Source of the DNA: Anaspis maculata
Lineage: Eukaryota; Arthropoda; Insecta; Coleoptera; Scraptiidae
DNA: 64,000 bases
Assembly (NCBI GenBank): GCA_949128115.1
Contig: OX421962.1
Span: 43,981,745-44,045,744, forward strand
Direction of reading: 5' to 3'
The position numbers and the translations under genes are program-made. A model generated the notes under the pieces. The model ran no database searches. It worked only from the letters and a program-made list of their open reading frames with translations, and was not told the DNA's origin. Within the stretch, counting starts at the first letter, position 1. Every line of letters starts with the position of its first letter. Positions 12,373 to 21,924 of this stretch are shown here, piece by piece.

Positions 12373-12965
12373 TTTTAACTAAATTCCGAGTCAAAAGTCG
12401 GATTTTAAGTGATTTGTTAGTCTAGAACCGCCGTCGTATAGATGCTATAAGTGCGCACAAAATGGATGTTGTTAAGGTCAGGCATGCAGACGGCTGCAGC
12501 GACCTTGAAAATACGATAATGAAAACTGTTCTCAAAATGTCAATTTACGTGGAACTTGATAGTTGACACACAAAAGAGTACAGCGGTACAAGTTATACAG
12601 GTGTCCCGAAATTAATGCAACAAAATTTACAGGGAGATAGAAAATTGAAAAATAAGGGTACTTTCTGGAAAAAAATACCTTCGCACACGTAATACGTTCT
12701 ACGCCTTCGTAGTACGGTGATGAAAGTTGTTGGTTGAATATAAACGTAATTTAAGAGGTTTTCCAAAAGATGGGCTCGTATGCTTTACTGGCGCTACATA
12801 CGCTCACATGAAAGAATAACGACGTGATCTATCAGAAATCGAAACCGAAAAGCTCTTCCAGCAAATATGTTGGGGACAGGCTCAACAGGAAACATGTTTT
12901 AGAATGCCACTGAATTCTAGAGGTTCGAGATCGTAGAAGTGAAAGCAAGCTTCTCCTGCTCGAAA
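12373..12965. other. gene-free stretch downstream of the third Gr gene
   Basis: No gene seen. A single mariner-end-like word (ACAGGTGTCCCGAAATTAAT) occurs near 12598 without a visible partner, so it may be a truncated element. Confidence 0.35.
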
Positions 12966-14316
12966 TCAATCTGTGAAAAGCTTTGAAGCTTGAACCATTT
13001 TGTCCGAATCATTTTTGGCGAAGCTGTATCTGTCAGCAGATTTCGATTGAGTTTGAAACATAAGCACCACAATCGAAGCTATCGACGCCAACATTCCGAA
13101 AATCACTGTCAAATCTACAGTGAAGAGGCCTCCAGCGGAAAATTTGATTTGCCTGTTAGTGGTCATGCTTTCCAAAAGCACTACGTCCGCTTCGATTTCG
13201 TCTTCTTCTTTAGTGTTCCGGGAAGTAGTATTATTCAATGGCAAATGTAATAAAGCTTGAAATGACACTATGCCAGCGTCTTGCATAACATGCATGGCTT
13301 GCACACAAGAAATTGTCACCTTGAGTCCAAAATACTGAAAAAATATTTGGTGCTTACAGAGGTTGAACACAACAATTGCATCTGCTTTTCTAGTCCTATG
13401 CTAGATCGGTAGAGGTACCTACCAAAAATGTAATCGTTCCTAACACGTTCGCGAATACTGAACTTATTCTGATCATGAAATTCTGCTCTATAAAGTTGAA
13501 AACGCAGAACGCCAGAGTTAAATGCAAGGCTTTTATGATAAAAATCACAAGCAAGAAGAATATGACACAAATTTGAAGTCCGTAAATGTCATTGGTCAGT
13601 TCAACCAAATGGAAAAGTCTTTCGTAGTTCCTCAAGAAAAAGTTGGTGTTGACGGTGTGCATTAGAAGGATATTCCTGATTTTAATCTTTTTCATGTTTT
13701 TGTACAGAAACAGACATTGGGCCAAATCGGCTAGCTTCACGTTCAAAAGTTTACAATACTTCCCAATAGTGTTCACCATCCATGTGTATTGTAGTACGAC
13801 CAGTGTGACAAAATAAATATACAAGTATATCGGCCAGAAACCTTTATAGAACATCAGGCCGGACTTCGAAAGGTGCACGTAAGATTCGATGGATATGAAT
13901 AGCCCCACCACCGCATGGAACACTACGAAAAGACGTTTGTCTTGGCTTTCCGTGTTGAAGTTGCAGTTGTAGGTATTCAAAAAATCTTGTCTGAGGGTTA
14001 CTAGAATCTGTGTGGCTGCCAGTACCTGATGTTTCTTGTATAAATTAGCCCTGAGCACAGACGCTAAATTGAATATTACTATTAGAAAGTTGATTACGAA
14101 GTCAAAAATCTCCACCGATGATCCTCTGAACGTCGTGATTTTGATCGTCATGGTGTACACAAACGTTCCAGTCAATAAGAAAAGTATAATCCAGTAAGAA
14201 TTGCTTTTTTCGCCGTTTCGTTTTGGCAGAAGTGCAAAAATGCGTGAAGCATCGAATATGGGGCAACCATGTTCAGTTTTGAAAGATGGCTTGCTCCGAA
14301 ATCTCCCAATTGGCAT
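12966..14316 (-). CDS. gustatory receptor (Gr), two exons, 420 aa
   Basis: Seven-transmembrane Gr-family channel subunit. On the minus strand exon 1 is 14316-13423 (298 codons, donor TTG|GTAGGT), the intron is 13422-13335 (88 bp, acceptor TTTTTTCAG) and exon 2 is 13334-12966, phase 0. The join gives T-I-T-F-L followed by Y-F-G-L-K-V-T-I-S-C. Exon 2 contains F-S-A-G-G-L-F-T-V-D and the terminal helix with S-I-V-V-L-M-F-Q. It is a tandem paralogue of the gene at 7900-10206, with the same structure and a shared acidic loop (N-N-T-T-S then T-K-E-E-D-E-I-E). It differs mainly in intron size and a longer, charged C-terminal tail. The start ATG begins M-P-I-G-R-F-R-S, matching M-A-I-R-K-V-Q-S of the paralogue, which supports the choice. 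Confidence 0.88.
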
Positions 14317-14614
14317 TGGGTGCTTCTATTATTTTGCTCTGCAGCTTTGTACTGAATCTGTTGCAAGATAGTGATGAGTGAACTGGACATAAGTAAGCAT
14401 TACGACCCTAGCTATCATTAGTTATTATCTTTATTACCTACACAATAAATAGATGGATATTGTCCTGCAGGATACTTGAAAAGGAATTCTACTTGATTGT
14501 TTACCGACCCATTTCTTTCAGGTCGTCAATAATTTCTGAGTAGGCAAATAGACTCAGTTATATAAAATAGTACATTACGTAATAAGAATAGTTTTTCAAC
14601 TTTTCCCTGCGGAC

Positions 14615-14990
14615 GTAAGATACCGAGAGTTCATAAATTAAATGGGTCAAGGGTGCCTGTGAATTCAAAAACGTCTGTCTAAACTAGCGTAATCCTTTTG
14701 TGATACATTTGTCAAACTTTGACAAGTTACGTCCCATATTATTGATCTCTGATCTGCCATAAGTGCACGAGAATACTTCAAGTTTGAAAATACTCCTCGA
14801 TCATGTAGGTTTTGTGCCCTGCCGTGAAAACCACATTTAAAATATTCCAAAAACGAAAACTGCGGCTGGTTTGACAGATTACGATAACCAAAAAATTACA
14901 GACATCAAATGAACGATGCTAGTTTCGACAGATGTTTTCAAACTCACAGCCACCCTTGACCCATTTAATTTATGAACGCTCGGTACATTA
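14615..14990. repeat. foldback MITE, about 375 bp
   Basis: AGTTCATAAATTAAATGGGT with CAAGGGTG at 14628-14655 pairs with CACCCTTG and ACCCATTTAATTTATGAACG at about 14952-14980. The outermost bases ACCGAG / CTCGGTA also pair. Non-coding loop. Confidence 0.85.
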
Positions 14991-15251
14991 GATTGCATAT
15001 TTTAAATCAAATGTTGAAAATGATTGCACAAAAAATCAATTGTCACTAGTTGATGTGATTCAACTTTGTGTCCCTACTAAACAGGTAGTCAAAAAAGTAT
15101 CGTCCAATGCATTCGACACTTTTCAAAGTCTGTATGTTTCCATTTTCTTGCATGATTTTTACTTCCTGTTTTTTGTTCGTATTGATAGGAGTTCGTACTA
15201 CATAGTGTCCGTACCGTACCCACTCGTAACGTTGCTTAAAGAATAAAGAAT

Positions 15252-15540
15252 ATTGTTATGAGCGGCGATCCCGTGCATACTGGTGAACACGCGATTTTTC
15301 TGGATTCTTCCACAGCCGCAGTGTACAAATGCGCGGAGCTCTGGACATTTTTAGAGTAAACTCGATGGCATTGAAATACATGGAGACTCCAACGCTCGAT
15401 CGAGACACATCTCTGTTCATTTTGGCGGAGGCGCCGGTTCTAGAGCACGGCAGAATTATACGGGTAATGTGTGTGATTATTCGGGAGTGGTCTAGAAACC
15501 GCATATGCCGGGCCACTATGGAAATTGCTGGAAGATGATA
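15252..15540 (+). repeat. dispersed repeat, possible LTR fragment (copy 1)
   Basis: Starts TATTGTTATGAGCGGCGATC and matches 39045-39345 over nearly 300 bp, with long shared runs such as CATTTTGGCGGAGGCGCC and TTCTAGAGCACGGCAGAATT. The TGTTA start and the TATAAAA-like box just downstream (about 15569) would fit an LTR, but no paired LTR, primer site or reverse transcriptase is visible in this window. Confidence 0.5.
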
Positions 15541-16242
15541 GAAAGCTCGGGAACGCTAATCGGAAGCATATAAAAGCACCGTCCTCAAATGTGAAAGTCA
15601 ATATTGAATTGGAATGCGAAGTGGTAACAAGCGAAGTACCTACGATATTATTCCAAGTAGATAATTGTTGGCGTGTAATTATTGTAGTACGCAGTGTGAA
15701 ACAGTGTGTGTTTAAACCGATCGTTTCGATTATATTCGAACCCGTACGCGAAATACGTAACAATATCTCTAAGGCAAAAATGAACCAACTGTCTGAAGCT
15801 CTTAGGATCGAGGTTCTGATGATAGTCGGATTTGGCAACAGAACCAGAACCCAAGCTGAGATGGCATGCACGTCTATTCAGCTTACTAAGAACACCCTGA
15901 TTTACCTCAGATCTCTCAAACGACAGTCAATGGGGTATAATCCAATTTTTTTTTTTAATGTGCAATTTGAAGCTGAACACCCCCTGATGAACATGTGGTA
16001 GTTTATTTCACTTTGATCTTCATAATAAGGCGGGGAAAAAATCTCAAAAAAATACGAGCGAAACGCCCTCCCGACCTAGTGACGTCATCAAAAAAGCCCT
16101 CTTAGGCAACGTCGCGCTTGGGGGTACCCTGGTAACGAATTGTTATTTGAATTTCCACCTATTTCAAACTTTGTAACAGACGTCATGTTAGACGTCAAAC
16201 AGAAGTTTTGATTTGAAAGAAGTTTTTACGTAGTTATTTGTT

Positions 16243-17854
16243 ATGGAGAGCGGTTATGAAGAAGGAAACTCAAGCAACTTGCCCAATATTGACTACGACA
16301 TGGTTGATACGTTCTACCGCACCAATGCAAATTTTTTGATCGCGGGTGTCAAGAACGTAAAAGCGAAAAGGTGAGACTCCCAGTTCTTTAATGATAAATA
16401 TTACAATTCCAATTTACGGGCTTGACTCTACAGAACTATTATGTTTGCCTTACAGAGCAGGTAGAGAAAGCTACATGGACGATGCTGTCGGGTACGTTCA
16501 GTTAAAAAGAAAGTACCCAATCTGTACGATAAAGGCGAAGGTGACACCCGAACATAAAGTTCGTAACAAGCCCTATAATGTCACCGTGTCTGTTAATGAA
16601 GGCTCAAATGAAGTCTTAGACTGCAGATGTCACGACTGTGCCGCTAGTGAAGGTCAGTACCTACCAAATCTGAGGTAAAAAAGGCAAAAAAGTTATTATT
16701 TGATGTTGCACATGAGTACATGTACCTAGTTAGGTGCATAGAATTAGAAAATTACTCGGAAAATTATCTTACCTATGCCATCTCTTCAGTAATGTACACT
16801 TAAGTAGGTATACTACACTCAAGTGTGATTACTAATACTTATTAATACTTTAGTTTTTGCCTAAAGAAAACCGATTCCAGGTGGATGTAAGCACGGCGTT
16901 GCATTGCTGTTTTGGCTGTTGAAAAGAAGCAGCTGCCCTTCTGTGACATCTGTAGAGTGTTATTGGAAGAAATCAAGCCTTTCCAGAGTCGGGACATTGA
17001 AAGCGACTAGAGTGGCGACCATTTGTAAAGGGAAATTGAGAACCTCACTACCAAAAAATGAAACTTTCTTGAAGGCAGTGGTATCGAGAGGGATGGAAAA
17101 GTCTTGCCAGGGAGTTTTATTCACTCATTTTAAAACAGCACAAACATTATCTGAACAAATTTCGTTGCATCACATCATACTAGCCTACAAAAACACCAAA
17201 CCAAACAACCCCAATGCTGATGAATTTATACAGTTTTGCAAGACTAGAATGAATCCACTCCTGTGTGCCCAGGTATGTGCTGCAACTGTGGAGCAATCGG
17301 AATCTCCAGAATGGTTTGCTACTAGATTTGGCCGAATAACAGCTTCGAAACTCCATGAAATCGCACATTGTAAAACCATTGATGGGGTATTAACACAAGC
17401 GGTTCTTGGAGCGTCTAAGTTTGTGCCAACATCGGCAATGACACGGGGGTTACATTTAGAACAGCAAGTTATTGACGTTATAAGTGCAACAAAAAATATT
17501 GTCTGCTGCAGGTCAGGTATCGCCCTAACGCAGAATTATCCTATTTTCGGTGCATCACCAGATGCAATTTCAGATGAATTTTGCATCGAAATAAAATGCC
17601 CATCTAAAGCAAATACCAGAAAAAGTTATGTTGATAATGGTATTATTGCCAAAAAGCCATATGCCCAGATTCAACTACAAATGTTTTTATGTGACAAAAA
17701 GAAAGGGTTATTTTGTGTTGCCTCGCCAGAATTCGAGTGTAACAAAAAGGTTGAGATATTTGAAGTCAACCTGGATCGAGAATTATGTAAAAAGTTGATG
17801 GCTCAAGCGGAAAGATTTTGGAAAGTAGCTGTTTTTCCAATTTTATTTAACTGA
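16243..17854 (+). CDS. transposon-encoded SWIM zinc finger and YqaJ-like nuclease, three exons, 432 aa
   Basis: Probable accessory protein of the surrounding ISL2EU transposon; a nuclease that would act on DNA ends during transposition (role inferred). Exons: 16243-16370, 16456-16652, 16881-17854. The introns have GTGAGA...TTACAG and GTCAGT...TTCCAG borders, and all joins keep frame. Residues 99-113 form a SWIM finger, C99-x-C101 ... C111-x-H113, which appears only after exon 2 is joined to exon 3 and so supports the splice. Residues about 250-425 form a lambda-exonuclease/YqaJ fold: G-R-I-T-A-S-K-L, R-G-L-H-L-E (E302), G-A-S-P-D (D336), E-I-K (E345, K347) and the helix with Q-I-Q-L-Q. All expected metal-binding residues are present. 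No stop or frameshift is seen. Such SWIM-YqaJ proteins are repeated in many invertebrate genomes. Confidence 0.87.
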
Positions 17855-18109
17855 GTTATTGTAGTTTTCTTGATTGATAAGTTACATAAGTTGATTCATG
17901 GATAATTTATATGACCAACAATTATTTTGTATTTGTGTAATAAAGCAACATTGTTTACATTGAATATTTATATAATTAATCAGGTATCTATTTTTTACAC
18001 GATGGTGCATGAATTTGATATAATTCCAGCATAACTTGGTTTACAGTGTGTCTCAAAATAGTGATACGACTACATATATGGCTAACTTTTTGTTACTATA
18101 GGACATACA

Positions 18110-18595
18110 GAGTCGGTTAAATTAGAAAAGTTTTGCGCAATCTCATGACTATTACAGATCATCCAAAAGATTTCGAAAATCTACTTAGTTTTTGCGACAA
18201 TAAATGAAAATCAAAAATTTAACCCCAAAATAAAAAAAAACGGCAGTAATCAAAATTTAAGCGCATTTTTTTATGGGCTGTGATACATCCTAAGAAAGAT
18301 AATAAAAAATGCTATTCAACGATGCCAAACAGAAAATCTGCATCCATTCTTATAAGAATAATTTCGCGACCATAAGAATGGATGCACATTTTCTGTTTGG
18401 CATTGTTGATCAGCATTTTTTATCATCTTTCCAATGATGTATCACAACTCATAAAAAAAGTTTTCCGCTTAAATTTGGATCTTGCTAGTTTTTTAAATTT
18501 TGCCGCAATAATTTTTGGTTTCTATTTATTATCTGAAAAACTGAAAAAAGGATGTCATGAAGTTTGCACAAAATTTTTCTAATTTAACTGACTCT
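18110..18595. repeat. foldback element inside the ISL2EU transposon, about 485 bp
   Basis: Arms 18110-18345 and 18368-18595 meet near 18355 with almost no loop. Paired words include GCCAAACAGAAAATCTGCAT against ATTTTCTGTTTGGC, and AGAGTCGGTTAAATTAGAAA against TTCTAATTTAACTGACTCT. Non-coding, between the two transposon genes. Confidence 0.85.
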
Positions 18596-18634
18596 TCATG
18601 ATCTTTCTATAGTTTCATGTAACGCCATCCCATC

Positions 18635-19025
18635 ACTGCCATCCATCAATAGCTTAACTTTGTCGTTTATGAAAATAACGCTCGATAGTTTTTATTTTAC
18701 AATATTTTAATGTGACTGGTGTCCTGTTTTTTTTTAGTTTTAAAAAAAAATAGAAATTTGATCATTTCACGAGACTAGACTTGCATGGGGTGATTGTCAT
18801 CTCTTCTTGGGGTCGTGAAACATTGTCGATATCTGGCTGAGACCTGCCGATGTCAAAACGAGGCGAGATTCACCCCATGCAAGTCTCATCTCGCCAAATC
18901 ATATTTTTCCCCGACTCAAAAAAAAACAGGACACTGTTTCACTTTGAAAATTGTGGAATAAGAACAACTTAGCATACCCAATTTTATAAAATAACAAAGT
19001 TAAGCTATTAAAGGATGGCACTAAA
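18635..19025. repeat. second foldback inside the ISL2EU transposon, about 390 bp
   Basis: GCCATCCATCAATAGCTTAA pairs with TTAAGCTATTAAAGGATGGC. GTGTCCTGTTTTTTTTT pairs with AAAAAAAACAGGACAC. GACTTGCATGGGGTGA pairs with TCACCCCATGCAAGTC. The spacer is about 65 bp. Confidence 0.85.
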
Positions 19026-19190
19026 TAAAACCAAGATCCATGAAGATTAGTTTAGGTCGGAAATATATATCAATCCATCCTTGTATCTGCCTACTAACAA
19101 CAACATTCAATAATATATCGTAAGTAAACTGTAATATAAAATATGTACAACATATAGGAAATTGAATTTAAAAGTAGGTAACGTGAAAAA

Positions 19191-20769
19191 TCAGTGTTTG
19201 ACTATAGGCCCTTGAAGGTTAATAATAGCACATGCAATTGTTACAATATAGTCCAAGAGAGGTAAAAACTTTATCGGTGTACAAGCGTGGGGTGAGATCA
19301 TTTTGAATTCTCTCAAACGTCTGATTACACGCTCTATATGGATTCTCAATGAAGCGATGGCTTTGGTTTGCCGAACTTGTTCTCTGGTGGGTTTGGTGGT
19401 GGTATGCACACTTGGTGGACGAAGAAGCGAACAAGACTTTTCCTCGATTAGGTGAGCTATCTGTTTAAACCCTCTATCAGCTAACACTTGACAGGTCTGG
19501 GGTAGAACATCTAAGTATCCTGACTCCACCACAATTTCTTTGTCGGAAGTTCTCCCACCAAAACCAACAGAAACGAAGTTCACCAAGCCACTGGGGGTCG
19601 ATGAAATTAAATACTTTGCCGTATTACACGACTTGTATTGGCTCCAAGTTACAGCCTGATGTAAAGCCCCAGATGGCTTTTGAATCTCTATCTCAAAACA
19701 GTCTATTATTGACTGCACTTCGGACTTCGCCCAAAATTGCTGAGGTAAAGTTTTCTTGATCTCCTCTCTGCTCGGCCATAAAATTAAATTTTGTAGTATG
19801 TTCGCCATTTTTGGTACTGTTTTGTTGAAAATCTTTCCGGGCTGACTGGCACTAAAACCGAAATCGATAGCGAGTCTGCTAAAACTGTCATTCGTCCTAA
19901 TTTTTTTCAAACAAATCAATACATTGACGTATTCTAATTTGCCCTCAGAACATAGCATATCTACTATAAAATAGGAGTCTTCCGGCAAACCAGTATATAG
20001 TCGCGGGTTCTTTTCAATTTTTTCTATTTCTCGGTCCTCACTTAAGGCTTTGAACGTCAAGGTACTACCACTTGAAGAAGGTTCAGTTGTTGCGGAACCA
20101 TAGGTAGCGGAACTAGTGTCACTTTCACTGTCTTCGTCCGTGGAAGGGTTCTGGATAGGTGCTGGTGGTGGTGGTAGTAAGGAAGATACCGACCATTCAG
20201 CTGGGGTGTTCGTTGAGTTGACGCTCACCGCCGGCCCTGTGGTCTGAGTCGCTTTACTTCTTTTGCACAGGTTTTTTCCTGCGTTAGCCCCAGAAGCATT
20301 TGTTTTTCTTTTTTGAGGGGCGACCGTTGTTGCCTCGAGAGTGTCAGCTTCTCGGTTTTCTTCTCGGTTTTCCCCTAATCCTGTGAGCTGAGATCCCCGT
20401 GCTTTAAGGCCAAGATTCTGGGGTACCACTTCTCGCTTGATTAATATTTTGCCGCCCATCAGTTTGAAATACTGCCAATTTTCACACTGAGTTTCCAGCT
20501 GTCGACAAGAGTATGTTTTATAAATTAGGTGCTGCTTTCAGAAGTATTCGAAAATAAGCAGTATTTTCCAAGTAGGTACTTACAACAAAATGATCTTCAC
20601 AACAGAAGAGGAGTCTTGTTTTTGGAAAATTCACTGTGTTGCAGGCAGACTGAAACCAACGTTTGCGCACCTCCAAGTTTTTTGGCACCGATATGAAGAG
20701 TTTGTCGGGTGCAGATTCTTGGGTGTTGGGACAACCAGCAAAGAAGCATGCCTTGGCCTTACCCGGCAT
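19191..20769 (-). CDS. THAP-domain DDE transposase (ISL2EU/Harbinger type), two exons, 497 aa
   Basis: Cut-and-paste transposase that would bind the element's ends through its THAP finger and cut with an RNase-H-fold DDE domain in the nucleus. Exon 1 is 20769-20584 (62 codons, donor GTT|GTAAGT), the intron is 20583-20499 (85 bp, acceptor GTCGACAG) and exon 2 is 20498-19191, phase 0. THAP domain at residues 1-90: C8, C13, C57 and H60 form the C2CH zinc site, with P29 and W38 conserved. The exon join gives the family's usual C-E-N-W-Q-Y-F-K-L-M-G-G. A Ser/Thr- and Pro-rich linker follows (about 105-215), then the catalytic domain: D328 (I-I-D-C-F), D403 (L-A-D-R-G-F) and E451 (H-I-E-R-V-I-R-R-L). 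No stop or frameshift, so it could be active. Alternative start: an in-frame upstream ATG at 20814. Confidence 0.9.
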
Positions 20770-21613
20770 TATTCTTACAAAAACAAGTAGACGCAAACCG
20801 TGAACGAAGAACAAATAACGGAGGTACCCGTTTGCCGTCAGATCTGACAGTCTGACAACTCGTTCGAAAGTTTGAAACAGAAAATCTTGTTTATTGGTTG
20901 TTATAGTAATTCAAGCCTCAAGCAACGTTGCCAGAAAGTGCAAATTTGGATGACGTCACTGGATCGCTCTTCCGACGAAACCGTCCCCTTCTGCTTTTTT
21001 TGCAATTTTTTTCACCGCCTTAGTGTGATAATTACAGTGAAATGAAATATCACACGCTTATTAGGGAATGTTAATACATAAAATTAATAACTAGATAGTC
21101 GATTTTTTTCAATTGGATTATACCCCATTAGTCGAATTGAAAGACAATACCAAGAAAATGGGCATGTATAATGTCTTACAGTCGGCCATCCTGAAAGACG
21201 CCTCGTCAGTCGGCTCTTGTAACTCATGAGGACAACCCCGTTACATCAGCACGACAAGTGTGGCTCGAGATGTCGAGGTTATTCACACAACCGTGCTGAA
21301 AATATTGAAAGAGAAGAAGAAGCATCCGTATAAACTACATTACGCGCAAGGGCTGCTTGAAGATGATCGCGAGTCTATGATGAACAGAATTGAGATACCT
21401 CTAATTTCTTCTCATGTTCTTTTTTCTGACGAAGCAACGTTCACACTGAACGGTGAGGTGAGCACACAAAATTGTAGGTATCGAGCATGCGAAAACCCTC
21501 ACTGGATAAGAAAGAACCACACGCAATGGCCGCAAAAATTAAACGTCTCCCTTGGGATCATCGGGGAACGAATTATGGGACCCACCTTTCTCACAAAGAT
21601 GACTCACGGGTGA

Positions 21614-21924
21614 GAGTAATTGAAGATGTTACGGGAAGACGTAGTTGCAACTTCAGCAGTCACGAAGGTTTTTGTAACAGGTTGGCATTTTGATAACAAG
21701 CTAATGGCGAACATTTTCAACATTTGCTCTAAAAATCTCATGTACCTATGTAAGAACGCACTAAACGATTTTTGACATCAAAAGTGTTCAGTCAGAGGGC
21801 TACTTTCGCCACCAATGGTGTTGTCAAAGTCAATGGGTCAAGTTCTCACTTCTTAGTGTGTTGGGAGTTGAGATGGCTTAACAGGTGCTACTTGCTTCAA
21901 ATTTCAAGAAAATTCCACCGCTAG
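21614..21924. other. gene-free stretch after the mariner remnant
   Basis: Short non-coding stretch between the end of the recognisable transposase remnant and the split foldback arm. No structure seen. Confidence 0.35.

Larger units (their letters stand above)
15932..21126. mobile_element. ISL2EU-type (PIF/Harbinger relative) DNA transposon, 5195 bp, apparently complete
   Basis: Terminal inverted repeats GGGGTATAATCCAATT (15932-15947) and AATTGGATTATACCCC (21111-21126), each flanked outside by AT (15930-15931 and 21127-21128). A second pair of inverted matches lies inside, GGCGGGGAAAAAA near 16031 and TTTTTTTCACCGCC near 21019, both followed inward by a GTGACGTCA word. The element carries two convergent intact genes: a SWIM/YqaJ nuclease (+) and a THAP/DDE transposase (-). 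Published ISL2EU elements carry this gene pair and make 2-bp AT duplications. That match comes from recall and was not searched. Two foldbacks lie between the genes. Confidence 0.82.
15781..21613 (+). pseudogene. Tc1/mariner-like (DUF4817-type) transposase pseudogene split by an ISL2EU insertion
   Basis: Two remnants of one cut-and-paste transposase gene. The left part (15781-15929) encodes an HTH start, M-N-Q-L-S-E-A-L-R-I-E-V-L then V-G-F-G-N-R-T-R-T-Q. The right part (21129-21613) encodes the catalytic region with H-T-T-V-L-K-I-L-K, H-V-L-F-S-D-E-A-T-F-T-L-N-G-E-V and W-P-Q-K-L-N-V. In the family the Asp of F-S-D-E-A-T is the first catalytic acidic residue. Between the parts sits the whole 5.2-kb ISL2EU element. 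A stop and frame changes lie around 21228 and the 3' catalytic part is missing, so the gene was probably dead before or soon after the insertion. The join is not reconstructed here. Confidence 0.75.
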
